NCBI GenBank assembly: GCA_964486725.1
Contig: CAZAOK010000002.1
Coordinates: forward strand, 44,430 to 108,429
Origin: M55B154 sp964486725
Lineage (GTDB): Bacteria > Spirochaetota > UBA4802 > UB4802
DNA: 64,000 nucleotides
Reading direction: 5' to 3'
How positions within the stretch are numbered: position 1 is the stretch's first letter; every line of letters starts with the position of its first letter. Shown piece after piece: positions 17,300 to 27,166 of the stretch. The translations under genes were made by a program, and so were the position numbers. Under the pieces are notes generated by a model. That model saw nothing but the letters and a program-made list of their open reading frames with translations. It ran no database searches and was not told where the DNA came from.

Positions 17300-19534
17300 T
17301 CAATACTGCTGCAGGTACTTCACCAGCAAAACCTGGTTGCCTTTTCTGTTGTAGGTAACTTCATCGAACACATTGGATGCCATCATGATTCCCCTTCCGT
17401 GGGCATGCTGCAACTGGTTGGCATCCTGTGTCATCTCAATTATTGACCGGTGATCAAATCCTTCACCTTCATCTGATATCTTGTAGGCCACTTTCTGCGG
17501 TTTCAGCTGGTATTCGATACTTACCTTTCTGTTCCTGTATTCCGGCTGTTGCTGCCTTTTTGCCACGAAGGTAAGGTAATCATCTTCCATGGTGGCTTCA
17601 GTTTTCTCTTCATAGGTAATGCCGAGGTTGCCATGTTCGATAGCATTAATAATCATTTCTCTCAGGGCAATTCGCAGCATGGTTGTTTCTTTACTATCCA
17701 GGTACTTGGTAACATTTCGCACAAGCCGGTGGCTCAGTTCTTCGGCGGTGGTCAGGTAATTTCCCATCTCGAATGTCTGCCGCTCCGAGATAAAGTATTC
17801 CAGCAGGGCGTCATCAATAACGGGAATGGCCTTACCGATTATCTCGGTTCTTTCACCAATATCCACGTACTCCAGCCGCACCTGCATTTCCTGGGGCTCA
17901 CCTTCAATTCGCGACTTCAGTTTTGCCTTGAATATAACGGGCTTGCGGGTAATTATGCATTCTTCAATCTTTTCATTCACAAGCTGACGCATAACCCCGT
18001 GCTCATCCTGCCCATCGTATACCAGGTGTACGAGGGGCAGTTTTTCAATTTCTTCTTTTGATTTTCGTGTATACTGAAGAAACGCCCTGTTCGCGGATAT
18101 GATAAGGCCCTCTGTTGTCAATGAGAACACAAGGTCGCTGGTTCCATCCACAATAATCCGGTAACGCTCTTCAGAGAGAGAAATAGCCGCGTGCGCCTGG
18201 TGCAGTTCATCCAGGTTTTTTTCCAGGTCAACATTTAGTGATTCTATCATCTCCTGGATATAGAGAAAACGATTGGCAAGAATGAGGGTGATCCCCACGA
18301 CGAAGGCGAAAAATCCATACCGGGTAAGCACCAGCCCCTCGTGGAAAAACACGGCGTCCAGCAGGTCATATATGGCGGTAAACATCACCACAGAAATGCC
18401 CAGAACCAGGTTACCCGGAATAGAGGACAACAGTGTTTTTTTCAATGCGCCAAACCCCGTTAAAAGGGCTTTGTCTGCTACCTCGCTTTTGTTTCTTTTC
18501 AACTCGCCATAAAATGGCATACCAATTCGAAACACGGGGTAAAACACAAAAGGGATAAGGGCACTTAGCTGCCATACCCGCAGCACGTCATTTATGAAGG
18601 GGATGGGTGACACAACGGAAAACAATATAAGCAGCAGACTGAATAATGAATAGATCCTGGTGAACCTGCTCAGCCTCCCTTTCAGAAGCACATCAAAGAA
18701 GGCCCCGATCAACGGTATTACCAGGTACAATGAACAGTATTCCAGCCTGAGAATGATATCAGTATCATGGACAAATTCAAATATGGTATATGTCCTGCTG
18801 AAAAGATATATGAAGAGCACTATTGAGAAAAGGCCGTACAGCAGGTTATACCTTTCACCCGGGCGTTTTCTGAACAGGAAGACATGATACAGTCCCACCC
18901 CGAGGTAGAGAAAGAGCAGCATAAGGGTAATCCGTTCTGAACGTATGCTGTCAAGTGACAATATCTCTCCAACAAGGTGTGGCCCATCCCTGTACAGCCC
19001 CGTCAGCCTGTTTGTGGGATCACCCGCAATTCGTATTGAAAGAATATTTCCTCCGGGTTTCAGGTACCTTGAATTAATGGGGATAAGCACTTTTCGAAGA
19101 ATACGGGTAGTTTCCACGTCCCCGTTCTTATCAAGAAACATCTCGTCACGAAGCAGGTGACCATTACAGTATACCTGCCAGTTCTCACCGATGTGCGCCA
19201 GCAATATTCCCTGTACAGACGGGGATCGAATGGCATCTTCAGTCATTGTAAAGGATGTCACAAGGGTATACTGTTTAGCCGGATAAGTACGCAGAGAAAG
19301 GAACGTGCGCCCAGGTATATTTTCAAAATCAAGTTCAGGAATAATTACAGGCCGCTTGCCGTCCCTTCTTCCTTCCAGCCTGGTCCAGCTTCCATCGTCA
19401 GGCAGAGACTGGGTCCAGCTTTTGGCAAACCCCTCCCGCACATACATGTCACTGGTATTTAAATTTATCGGATCAGCTGAAAGAAAGGACGGGCACATCA
19501 ACAGTGCGGTGATTATTATAACACGTAGACTCAT
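17300..19534 (-). CDS. 7TM-DISM sensor with PAS and RsbW-like ATPase domains
   Basis: A 744-residue membrane receptor. A signal peptide (1-20) precedes a periplasmic jelly-roll domain (about 25-200), seven membrane helices (about 205-410), a short coiled coil, a PAS domain (about 450-570, SLSEERYRIIVDGTSDLVFSL) and a C-terminal HATPase_c_2 domain with the N box REMIINAIEHGN and the G boxes DEGEGFD and HGRGIMM. There is no HisKA dimerisation domain or phospho-His, so it probably acts like a serine-kinase/anti-sigma switch rather than a classical histidine kinase. This domain set is frequent in spirochaetes. No partner is adjacent. Confidence 0.9.
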   Translation of the reverse strand: MSLRVIIITALLMCPSFLSADPINLNTSDMYVREGFAKSWTQSLPDDGSWTRLEGRRDGKRPVIIPELDFENIPGRTFLSLRTYPAKQYTLVTSFTMTEDAIRSPSVQGILLAHIGENWQVYCNGHLLRDEMFLDKNGDVETTRILRKVLIPINSRYLKPGGNILSIRIAGDPTNRLTGLYRDGPHLVGEILSLDSIRSERITLMLLFLYLGVGLYHVFLFRKRPGERYNLLYGLFSIVLFIYLFSRTYTIFEFVHDTDIILRLEYCSLYLVIPLIGAFFDVLLKGRLSRFTRIYSLFSLLLILFSVVSPIPFINDVLRVWQLSALIPFVFYPVFRIGMPFYGELKRNKSEVADKALLTGFGALKKTLLSSIPGNLVLGISVVMFTAIYDLLDAVFFHEGLVLTRYGFFAFVVGITLILANRFLYIQEMIESLNVDLEKNLDELHQAHAAISLSEERYRIIVDGTSDLVFSLTTEGLIISANRAFLQYTRKSKEEIEKLPLVHLVYDGQDEHGVMRQLVNEKIEECIITRKPVIFKAKLKSRIEGEPQEMQVRLEYVDIGERTEIIGKAIPVIDDALLEYFISERQTFEMGNYLTTAEELSHRLVRNVTKYLDSKETTMLRIALREMIINAIEHGNLGITYEEKTEATMEDDYLTFVAKRQQQPEYRNRKVSIEYQLKPQKVAYKISDEGEGFDHRSIIEMTQDANQLQHAHGRGIMMASNVFDEVTYNRKGNQVLLVKYLQQY

Positions 19535-19618
19535 GTCTCACTTCCATTTGCTAAAATAACAGTAATCCTTACCATTTGCATGTTCATATATCATACCGAC
19601 TGACAGGTCAAAACAATT

Positions 19619-20863
19619 TTATCCCAGCGCCCTGTGCCCGATATCCTTTCTGTAATATGCCCTGTCAAAAGATATGCGGTCAATATTCTCATATACTTTC
19701 GAAGCAGCTGACCGCAGGGTATCCGCCATGGCGGTTATGTTCAGAACACGTCCCCCGCTTGTGAGTATGTTATTATCCTCTCTTTTTGTGCCCGCGTGAA
19801 ACACCATTATATCGTCAGGAACCTGGTTAAGGCCGGTAATTACCTTGCCTTTATCATAACTTCCCGGGTATCCGCCGGATGCCATCACCACGGTAATGGC
19901 ATGACTGTTCTTAAATGAAAGATCCATCCCCGACAGCTTTCCCTCAATGGCGGCTGTTATATAATCACCCAGTTTCCCCTCCATCAGGGGAAGCACCACC
20001 TGGGCTTCGGGGTCGCCAAAGCGCACGTTAAATTCAAGCACCTGGATGTCATCATCCTTGATAATAACACCGGCATACAATATTCCCTTAAAAGGAAAAC
20101 CTTCAGCCTTCATCCCGTCTACGGTCGGCTGCAGCACTTCACGGCGTATTCTCTCCAGCCTTTCGGCGGTTACTAACGGTGCCGGGGCGTATGCTCCCAT
20201 GCCGCCGGTATTGGGGCCGGTGTCACCTTCGTTGATCCGCTTGTGATCCTGGGCGGCAATGCAGGGAAGTACCGTTTCCCCGTCGCAGATACCAAGCACC
20301 GAGGCCTCTTCACCTTCAAGATACTCTTCCACTATAACCCGGGTGTCTTCGCCCACCATGGTGTTGATAAAGTTCATGGCCTCTTCCCTGTTCTCCGGAA
20401 TACCCACGCCCTTCCCCGCGGCCAGCCCGTCAAGCTTGATAACGATTGGAAACGACCGAACCCCGTCCAGGTGGGAGAGCATGGCCTTTTTGCCATTTAT
20501 TTCGTGGTACTGCCCGGTTGGCACCCCGTACTTTTTCATTATTCCCTTGGCAAAAAGCTTGCTTCCCTCCAGCATGGCTGCCCTGGCGGTTGGGCCAAAT
20601 ACCGCAACATTCCTCTCCTGCAGGTAATCCACCAGCCCTTCAACGAGGGGCACCTCGGGACCCACAATTACCACGTCGATTTTCTTTTCAATGCACGCTG
20701 AATATATACCCTCAAAGTCGGTCACACCGACGTCTATCCTGTATTTCTCTTCAATGCCCCCATTACCCGGTGCCACGTACACCTCTTCAGCACTGCCATC
20801 ATTTAAAAGCCTCCACGAGATCACGTGCTCCCGTCCCCCTGAACCAACTACCAGATACTTCAT
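19619..20863 (-). CDS. purD: Phosphoribosylamine--glycine ligase
   Basis: A 414-residue ATP-grasp enzyme of purine synthesis (5-phosphoribosylamine + glycine + ATP to GAR). It opens with YLVVGSGGREHVISW, carries the ATP-grasp block KLDGLAAGKGVGIP near residue 145, and has GPNTGGMGAYAPAP and FNVRFGDPEAQVVLP. Length is canonical. I use ATG 20863 with AGAGGTG five bases upstream instead of the GTG two codons earlier. No other pur gene is adjacent. Confidence 0.97.
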   Translation of the reverse strand: MKYLVVGSGGREHVISWRLLNDGSAEEVYVAPGNGGIEEKYRIDVGVTDFEGIYSACIEKKIDVVIVGPEVPLVEGLVDYLQERNVAVFGPTARAAMLEGSKLFAKGIMKKYGVPTGQYHEINGKKAMLSHLDGVRSFPIVIKLDGLAAGKGVGIPENREEAMNFINTMVGEDTRVIVEEYLEGEEASVLGICDGETVLPCIAAQDHKRINEGDTGPNTGGMGAYAPAPLVTAERLERIRREVLQPTVDGMKAEGFPFKGILYAGVIIKDDDIQVLEFNVRFGDPEAQVVLPLMEGKLGDYITAAIEGKLSGMDLSFKNSHAITVVMASGGYPGSYDKGKVITGLNQVPDDIMVFHAGTKREDNNILTSGGRVLNITAMADTLRSAASKVYENIDRISFDRAYYRKDIGHRALG

Positions 20864-20946
20864 CACCACACCTCTTTCACTTAGTCTTTACCCTTTACCA
20901 ACAACATCGCGCCATCTTTGGCAAGCATTTTCCATTATAACGTTAA

Positions 20947-21104
20947 AATAGAACCACAGAGACCCGGAGTCACAGAGAATAAATGGGTACAATAATCCAG
21001 GTCATTTGCAATAATGCAGAAATTCTTATAAGTAGTATTAACGTTTTATGTAACGAAATTTTATAGAAAGATCTCTGTACCTCCGGGTCTCTGTGGTTCT
21101 ATTT
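20947..21104. repeat. Long inverted repeat (CCACAGAGACCCGGAG family)
   Basis: Arms of about 33 bp (20947-20979 and 21072-21104) differ at only a few positions and enclose about 90 bp of AT-rich DNA. The arm contains ACCACAGAGACCCGGAG. Palindromes of this type recur between genes in many bacterial genomes. It lies between divergent purD and the acylase gene and would form a large cruciform or RNA hairpin. Confidence 0.75.
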
Positions 21105-21159
21105 ATATTCCCAAATAAGTATTGATTTTTCCAGTATTATCTGAAAATCTTATGGTATT

Positions 21160-23655
21160 ATGAAAAAACAAATAATCCGTCATCTTATAATCATATCATG
21201 TATTTCCCTGTTCTCGCTGCAATGTGCCCTGGTGCATAATCATTTTAAAAAGTCACTGCTGCCCTTTGATGGAACAATACGCATGGGCTGCCTGGAAAAA
21301 CCGGTTACTGTTAAACGGGATTCACTGGGCATCCCCTGTATTCAGGCAGAAAACGAGAGCGACCTGTTCTGTGCCACCGGTTATGTTACCGCTTCATACA
21401 GGCTTACCCAGATGGTAATATTAAAACATGCCATACAGGGAAGGCTCAGCGAGATCGCCGGCAGTGATACCCTCCCAATTGACCGTTTTATGCGCAGCCT
21501 GGGGGTGAAGGCTGTAGTTGACAACACAATGAAGCAGATGGACGAACATGGCCGCATGATGCTGAAAAGTTTTGCCAGCGGGGTGAATCACTACATGCAT
21601 ACCACACAGCAGCTGCCGCCTGAACTGGTACTGAGCGGTTTTACCCCCCACCGCTGGAAACCAGAAGACTCGTTATATATCTTTGCCATGTTAAACCTCA
21701 ACGTATCATTTAACCTTATAGAAGAACTTCACTTTCTCATTATCGCCCACAGGCTTGGATATAAAAAAGCAGCCGAACTTTTTCCTGTCTACCACGACCA
21801 AAAGATACCACTGGAGGAGGCAGAAAAGCTTCGCCATATTTTACCCGAACTGCCCCTGTCGGACATGGAAGAACTTCAGCAGACACTCAGGAAGATGGAA
21901 ACTATTGCCAGGCCGGGAACACCCGCGTCCAACAACTGGGCACTTGCCCCTTCACGGACAAAAGGTGGAAAGAGTATCATAGCCAATGATACACATCTCA
22001 TGCTCGCCCTTCCCTCACCCTGGATAATTTTGCACCTTGAATGTCCCACCTACCGTTGTGCTGGTGTGACCCTTCCCGGCATCCCGGTTATTACCGCGGG
22101 TTTTAACGGCAACATAGCCTGGGGTGAAACCATGGTCATGGCTGACAGCCAGGACCTGTTTATCGAACGGATAAAAGAGGACGGGGGAAAGCTTTTCTAC
22201 CTGTTCAGGGATAAATGGCTCCCGTTGAAAAAGAGGACAGAAACATTTAACATCAAGGGTAAAGATCCTCTTACCCTGCCGGTTTATGAAACACATCACG
22301 GCCCCCTGCTTAATCATTCTCTTTCCCAGATGCCGTTGCCCCCCGAGATACCGGTACAGCCGCTGCCGGTTGATATTCCATTCGGTCTTTCCCTGTCATG
22401 GGTTGTGAAGGATGGAGACGTGACACTTGACGCCTTCTACAGGCTGGGCAGGGCATCCACCATGAAAGAAGCACGAAATGCCATATCGGGGATACACAGC
22501 ATATACCTGAATATTATCTACGGTGACAAAAAGAACATTGGCTGGCAGGTAACAGGGCTTTATCCTCTCCGTAAAAAAGGCAAAGGACTCTTCCCCTCTC
22601 CGGGATGGACGGGTGAGCATGAATGGCAGGGTTTTGCACCCTTCTCTTCCCTGCCCCACAGCGAAAACCCTTCTGCCGGCTATTTATGTACTGCCAATCA
22701 TCGAACCGTTGAAAAAAATTACCCCCTGCACATGTCCTCCTCCTGGTACAACCAGGAAAGAGCCCAACGCCTGGAGCAGGTGCTTTCCTCCACCAAAAAC
22801 GCCACGGTAGACCACATGAAGAAACTGCAAAATGACCGCTACTCAACCATGGCCCGCAAAGTACAGGAAATACTATTCTCGACGCATCGCGCTTCGTTTA
22901 TACAGGAAAGAATTGATGCCATGAAACCGGTACACAAAAGAAATGCCAACCGGGCCCTCTACATGCTGCATCCCGATCGCTTTGATTGTATAATGGAAGA
23001 AACGTCACCCGCCGCGGCCCTCATGGGGGCCCTGTATCATGCTTTTACCAGGGCTACCTTTCTGGATGAACTGGGGCCGGAAGATTCTCTCCAATGGGAA
23101 GCATTTATTCAGGCCAGCATGACATCATACGCGGCCACCGACCATCTCCTGGTGTACCGGGAACGTTCCGTGTTTTTCGATAACATCAACACCCCGGCCC
23201 TGGAGAACAAGTATGATATACTGGCACAATCCCTGAATGACGCATATACCCTGTGCCGGAAAGAAATGGGTGTTGACGAAGAACAGTGGAAATGGGGAAC
23301 ACTGCATACCTATAACTGGCAGCATGACATATCAAAAAAAACAGGGCTGCTGAAAGGATATCTCGACCGGGGGCCATTCCCGGCAGGTGGTGACGTACAC
23401 ACGGTAAACGTGGCTGGTTTTACATGGGGAAAGAACTTCGACGTATGGATGATACCCGCCATGCGTATGATAGTAGACTTCAACAGTAAAAACCCCATGC
23501 ATATCATAACCACGCCGGGTGAATCAGGACACCCCTCAAGTCCTCATTACGATGACATGATCCCGTATTTTCTCGAAGGAAGATACCAGGTTCTTCCACT
23601 CTCACATGATACCCGGGATGATCATTATATTTTCAGGCAAACCCTCACCCCATGA
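21160..23655 (+). CDS. Penicillin-acylase-family Ntn hydrolase
   Basis: An 831-residue precursor. The N terminus (1-25) is a signal peptide or lipoprotein signal with a Cys in SLQCAL. After an alpha-chain region, TPASNNWALAPSRTKGGKSI around residue 250 supplies the processed N-terminal Ser nucleophile and the SNNW motif, followed by NDTHL. GFNGNIAWG is the conserved block after it. Members cleave amide bonds of beta-lactams, acyl-homoserine lactones or cyclic lipopeptides after autoproteolysis into two chains. Substrate cannot be told. The start has a weak ribosome site but is fixed by the signal sequence. Confidence 0.92.
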   Translation: MKKQIIRHLIIISCISLFSLQCALVHNHFKKSLLPFDGTIRMGCLEKPVTVKRDSLGIPCIQAENESDLFCATGYVTASYRLTQMVILKHAIQGRLSEIAGSDTLPIDRFMRSLGVKAVVDNTMKQMDEHGRMMLKSFASGVNHYMHTTQQLPPELVLSGFTPHRWKPEDSLYIFAMLNLNVSFNLIEELHFLIIAHRLGYKKAAELFPVYHDQKIPLEEAEKLRHILPELPLSDMEELQQTLRKMETIARPGTPASNNWALAPSRTKGGKSIIANDTHLMLALPSPWIILHLECPTYRCAGVTLPGIPVITAGFNGNIAWGETMVMADSQDLFIERIKEDGGKLFYLFRDKWLPLKKRTETFNIKGKDPLTLPVYETHHGPLLNHSLSQMPLPPEIPVQPLPVDIPFGLSLSWVVKDGDVTLDAFYRLGRASTMKEARNAISGIHSIYLNIIYGDKKNIGWQVTGLYPLRKKGKGLFPSPGWTGEHEWQGFAPFSSLPHSENPSAGYLCTANHRTVEKNYPLHMSSSWYNQERAQRLEQVLSSTKNATVDHMKKLQNDRYSTMARKVQEILFSTHRASFIQERIDAMKPVHKRNANRALYMLHPDRFDCIMEETSPAAALMGALYHAFTRATFLDELGPEDSLQWEAFIQASMTSYAATDHLLVYRERSVFFDNINTPALENKYDILAQSLNDAYTLCRKEMGVDEEQWKWGTLHTYNWQHDISKKTGLLKGYLDRGPFPAGGDVHTVNVAGFTWGKNFDVWMIPAMRMIVDFNSKNPMHIITTPGESGHPSSPHYDDMIPYFLEGRYQVLPLSHDTRDDHYIFRQTLTP

Positions 23656-23791
23656 CGGGTCTGACTTGTGCCCACAAATCGGATTGAGGAAGATGGATAA
23701 AGAATAAAGGAAACAGAATAGTTTGCAATATTAAATAAAGGGTCTTTCCGGATTCTTGGGAATTGAAAATAAATAATCTGATTTGCCTACT

Positions 23792-23813
23792 CCCTCCCCC
23801 TTGTGGGGGAGGG
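23792..23813. terminator. GC-rich hairpin between convergent genes
   Basis: A perfect 9-bp stem CCCTCCCCC / GGGGGAGGG with a TTGT loop, right after the sigma-factor stop at 23817 and about 140 bp after the acylase stop. It could serve both genes as a terminator. The core resembles the central hairpins of the 146-bp elements, but no terminal repeats flank it. The rest of 23656-23791 holds no visible feature. Confidence 0.55.
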
Positions 23814-23816
23814 TAT

Positions 23817-24344
23817 TCACTTAAAATCCCTGCCAATTTTTTTCTGAAGGGTTGTGTGAATATCCTTCAACCGTTTTTTCACCACGTATACCGACAGATC
23901 CAACTCCCTGGCAATATCCGCGTAGGTTTTATCCTGGCAGTACCGCTCTATCACCATGCTGCGGCGAACACCTTCCATCTGGCGAATGGAGTCGATCATG
24001 GTACTGATAACCTCACCATTAACAAATGCTTCCTCTATATCATGGTATTCTCCCGCATATTCATCCATGTTGTCAGAATACATACATCGATTGTTCTCTT
24101 TGCGAATTTCGTTGCGGATATAATCGAAACAGATATTCCTTGCTGCTTTTCTCATATACCCGATACAGGCTGGATTCTTCGGATCAGGTATGGTTTGACG
24201 CGTCAACATCCTGGTATATAATTCCTGTGCCAGGTCTTCGGCCAGGTGATCGTCACCTGAATACCTTTTGATGACACCAACTACTTCCTGGTAATATAAC
24301 TGGAAACATTCTTCAAGCCGTATACTGTAGTTTTCCTTCTTCAT
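23817..24344 (-). CDS. Sigma-70-family (ECF-like) RNA polymerase sigma factor
   Basis: A 175-residue protein with region 2 (FQLYYQEVVGVIKRYSGDDHLAEDLAQELYTRML segment near 15-50, then RNICFDYIRNE) and region 4 (SMVIERYCQDKTYADIARELD, a helix-turn-helix, near 125-160). Region 3 is absent, so it is ECF-like. No anti-sigma gene is next to it. ATG 24344 is used; an ATG six codons earlier is equally weakly supported by ribosome-site matches. Confidence 0.88.
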   Translation of the reverse strand: MKKENYSIRLEECFQLYYQEVVGVIKRYSGDDHLAEDLAQELYTRMLTRQTIPDPKNPACIGYMRKAARNICFDYIRNEIRKENNRCMYSDNMDEYAGEYHDIEEAFVNGEVISTMIDSIRQMEGVRRSMVIERYCQDKTYADIARELDLSVYVVKKRLKDIHTTLQKKIGRDFK

Positions 24345-24443
24345 AATTCTTATCCATTCCACTATTATTTTTTTTCATTAATTGTGAAATTTTTTCAGGA
24401 AGGTCTACGCATACGGCGTGATTAATTGTTATGTTATAATTTT

Positions 24444-24971
24444 TTATCCATCACCACCATGTCCATTGTTACGGTACAGGGTAATATTTTCCATGTAAAC
24501 CCGGGCAGCATGGGTAATCTCTTCACGCTGCAGAGCAGACACCTGCTTTACCACCTTACCCGGAGAACCAAGCACAATTGATCCCTCCGGTATCACCCTG
24601 TTCTCCGGCACCAGGGCATTGGCACCAATGATACAGTTATCCCCGATGACGGCACCGTTTAAAATTATGGCATTGATCCCAACCAGACACCTGTCACCAA
24701 CCTTGCAGCCGTGCAGCATGGCCATGTGTCCAACCGTTACTTCTTTACCTATAACAAGGGTGTGCTCCGCACCCGTGTGCAGCACACAACTGTCCTGAAT
24801 ATTGGTTCCATCACCTATGCTGATGCTGTTCATATCCCCCCGGATCACAGAATTGAACCACACACTCACATTCTCTCCAAGCGTGACATCACCCACAACG
24901 GTGGCGTTTTCAGCCACGAAAAAATTATTTCCCGGAAGGGTTACCTTTTTATCACCTAGATCCTTGATCAT
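24444..24971 (-). CDS. Gamma-carbonic-anhydrase-family protein
   Basis: A 175-residue left-handed beta-helix protein built of hexapeptide repeats. The zinc ligands of the family are visible: His in VLHTG, and two in VGHMAMLHG. VWFNSVIRGDMNSISIG contains the conserved Arg-Asp pair. Members (YrdA/Cam-like) are carbonic anhydrases or ferripyochelin-binding-like proteins; activity is not proven for many. AGGAG precedes the start. The gene follows the radical SAM gene on the same strand by 15 bp and is likely cotranscribed. Confidence 0.93.
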   Translation of the reverse strand: MIKDLGDKKVTLPGNNFFVAENATVVGDVTLGENVSVWFNSVIRGDMNSISIGDGTNIQDSCVLHTGAEHTLVIGKEVTVGHMAMLHGCKVGDRCLVGINAIILNGAVIGDNCIIGANALVPENRVIPEGSIVLGSPGKVVKQVSALQREEITHAARVYMENITLYRNNGHGGDG

Positions 24972-24986
24972 TCTTTTTTCTCCTGT

Positions 24987-26282
24987 TCATGGCATAAGTT
25001 TTCCTCGAATCAAACGGGTAATCTCTTCAAGCGTGGAGTCCGAAATATCTTCCATGCGCAGTGAAGAACCATCAATATAAGGCTCAATTTTTTCCATAAT
25101 ATCATCGGTCACCTCACCATACTGCCCCATGAAGGACTGCAGCCGTGCCTTCAGGCTGAATTCCCGTTTTTCCCTTTCGGATAATGCCAGGTACCCGTCA
25201 ATCTCTTCCAGCATGCGCTGCCGGTCCCGGGGCAGGGTCCCTGATACATTCAAAAGATTAGTTGCACTGTCACTCATGATCTCGGCTGCAGCATCAATTT
25301 CTTCTATCATGATCCGCAGTTCCTCAACCACCATCTCTTCCGGACATTCAGTAAACTCTCCCCGCTTTCGGGCTTCATCTATGGGTGTCCCTGGAAACAC
25401 TTCCAGTGTCCGCAGCCGCACAAAGTCAGGCTGTATCTCTGATATCACCCGGGCAGTCTCCCGGGCATGCTCCTCGCTGAATTCCATGCCGCCAAGACCG
25501 GGCATCACGTATACCGAACAGGACAATCCTGCTTCACGGGTTTTTATTCCTCCCTTCACGTGATCCCCGGCGGTTTCACCCTTGTTCACCATTTCAAGCA
25601 CCCTGTCACTGCCGCTTTCAAGACCGAAATGGACACGGCTGATACCCGCCTTTGCAAACCCCTTCAGCTCTTTCAGCGAACGGTTGCGTGACGCCGTTCT
25701 TGTCCTGCCGTATATGGTGAACCGTTCCAGGGAGGGGAAATGTATGCGGATGTAATCCATAACCTCCTGCATGAAAGACGGTTTATGTATCAGCGAATCG
25801 GCATCCCCCAGAAAGCAGGTGCGTGACCCACCCATTCTCCATGTTACCAGGTGCTCCACGCTGTCCCGCAGGGTTGGCCTGTCCTTAATCCATGACAAAA
25901 ACCATACCAGTCTTTCATCAAGGTCTTCAGGCAGTTCCCGTGGAAGGCTGTCCTCGTACTGGGAAACTATACCCGCTTCCCACTGCTCACGTTGTATACG
26001 TTCAACAAGGGACAGGGCTTTCCCATAATCAGCTGAAGAATAGACGGGAAACCCAACACCGTTCTCAAAGAGAAAATCATCCAGGTTCTTCGCGTTCCGT
26101 ATGTCCTGTTTTATCTCATTAAGTGATCGCCTGGAAAATTTCGCGCCGAATTTATACACCGGGCAGAACGCGCACCTGTTCCAGTAACAGTTACGGGCAA
26201 GGCGAAAGGTGAGACTGTAATTCTCCGTAGGTGGTCGTATTGAGCATATTTCAAAAGGCTGTACATCCAGTATATCTACCAT
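24987..26282 (-). CDS. Radical SAM protein of the CX4CX2C type
   Basis: A 431-residue enzyme whose 4Fe-4S motif is NCYWNRCAFCPVYKF, near residue 30: Cys spacing CX4CX2C, a known variant of the usual CX3CX2C. A TIM-barrel region follows, with HFGLESGSDRVLEMVNKGETA and YVMPGLGG, as in Elp3/HemN-like members. A helical C-terminal region (300-431) ends the protein. The reaction is unknown. The start is ATG 26282, or GTG 26288 overlapping the previous stop as GTGA. Translation is thus coupled to the unknown gene just upstream. Confidence 0.85.
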   Translation of the reverse strand: MVDILDVQPFEICSIRPPTENYSLTFRLARNCYWNRCAFCPVYKFGAKFSRRSLNEIKQDIRNAKNLDDFLFENGVGFPVYSSADYGKALSLVERIQREQWEAGIVSQYEDSLPRELPEDLDERLVWFLSWIKDRPTLRDSVEHLVTWRMGGSRTCFLGDADSLIHKPSFMQEVMDYIRIHFPSLERFTIYGRTRTASRNRSLKELKGFAKAGISRVHFGLESGSDRVLEMVNKGETAGDHVKGGIKTREAGLSCSVYVMPGLGGMEFSEEHARETARVISEIQPDFVRLRTLEVFPGTPIDEARKRGEFTECPEEMVVEELRIMIEEIDAAAEIMSDSATNLLNVSGTLPRDRQRMLEEIDGYLALSEREKREFSLKARLQSFMGQYGEVTDDIMEKIEPYIDGSSLRMEDISDSTLEEITRLIRGKLMP

Positions 26283-26284
26283 CT

Positions 26285-27166
26285 TCACCCCCAGATATCA
26301 TCCGGGTTAAACCGGACAGGCTGCATGTCAAATCGTGATTCCGGCACCCGGCCAAGCACCAGGAAGCTTGCCCTGTCAAGCCGTCGTATGTCCTTTCTTG
26401 CCTGCAGCGGGTCCACTGCCGGGGCGGCGTGTTTCATGGACATTATAATGTCCATACTGTACCTGGATCGCATCTCTTCGAACTGTCCCGCCATTTCCAG
26501 CTGTTTCTCCATGGACTGTTTCCTGCGGCGAAGCAGTGAAAATATATCCCCATCGGGATCCCCTTCCGCAAAGATGCGAAGCACCAGTTCAATTGTGGCA
26601 AGCTTTTCTTCGTCGCTTTCCCGTGTCTCTTCTGCCATTTTTTCCAGCAGCGTACGGATATATGTATCCCCCTCATCCCCCCTGTGATGTACCCTGGAAC
26701 GCAGCAGTATACGCGCATGGAATGAAAATTCATCAGCATCATTTTGCAACATTTTCCCGGGTACCACCTTGTGTATATCAGACTGCAGGTGCAGCCCGGC
26801 GGTGATCATGCTGACCTTTCTTTCATCAATTATAACATCAACCCCAACTGAAAAACCAGGAACGTATACTACCGTTTTTTTTGTGTTTGCTGCGATGACC
26901 CTGACCAGTTCATCACAGGCATTATCATCCAGACCTTCAACCGGCACATGTGGCTCAATTTTTCTTTTCAAAAACGAGGGTGGTGAAAAGACCAGGGGTA
27001 TTATCCCTTCACCGTGACCATCTTTATCGTTTAACAGAGCAGCGGTTTCTTCCCTGTCATCCACCCCCAGCACCCCTGTTAAAAAGCGAACCGTTTCATC
27101 ATCCAGGTGAATACCATAGATGAAGAAATCATGTATGATGTGGGCTATGTCCTCTACATTCTGCAT
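26285..27166 (-). CDS. Unknown protein coupled to the radical SAM gene
   Basis: A 293-residue soluble protein I cannot assign to a family. The N-terminal 55 residues are helical and acidic; the middle (about 90-165) looks alpha/beta, with VVYVPGFSVGVDVIIDE; the C-terminal part is helical with a charged coiled-coil region (RRRKQSMEKQLEMAGQFEEM). No signal peptide, membrane helix or Cys cluster is seen. Its stop overlaps the possible GTG start of the radical SAM gene, so the two products are likely made together and may be partners. Confidence 0.75.
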   Translation of the reverse strand: MQNVEDIAHIIHDFFIYGIHLDDETVRFLTGVLGVDDREETAALLNDKDGHGEGIIPLVFSPPSFLKRKIEPHVPVEGLDDNACDELVRVIAANTKKTVVYVPGFSVGVDVIIDERKVSMITAGLHLQSDIHKVVPGKMLQNDADEFSFHARILLRSRVHHRGDEGDTYIRTLLEKMAEETRESDEEKLATIELVLRIFAEGDPDGDIFSLLRRRKQSMEKQLEMAGQFEEMRSRYSMDIIMSMKHAAPAVDPLQARKDIRRLDRASFLVLGRVPESRFDMQPVRFNPDDIWG

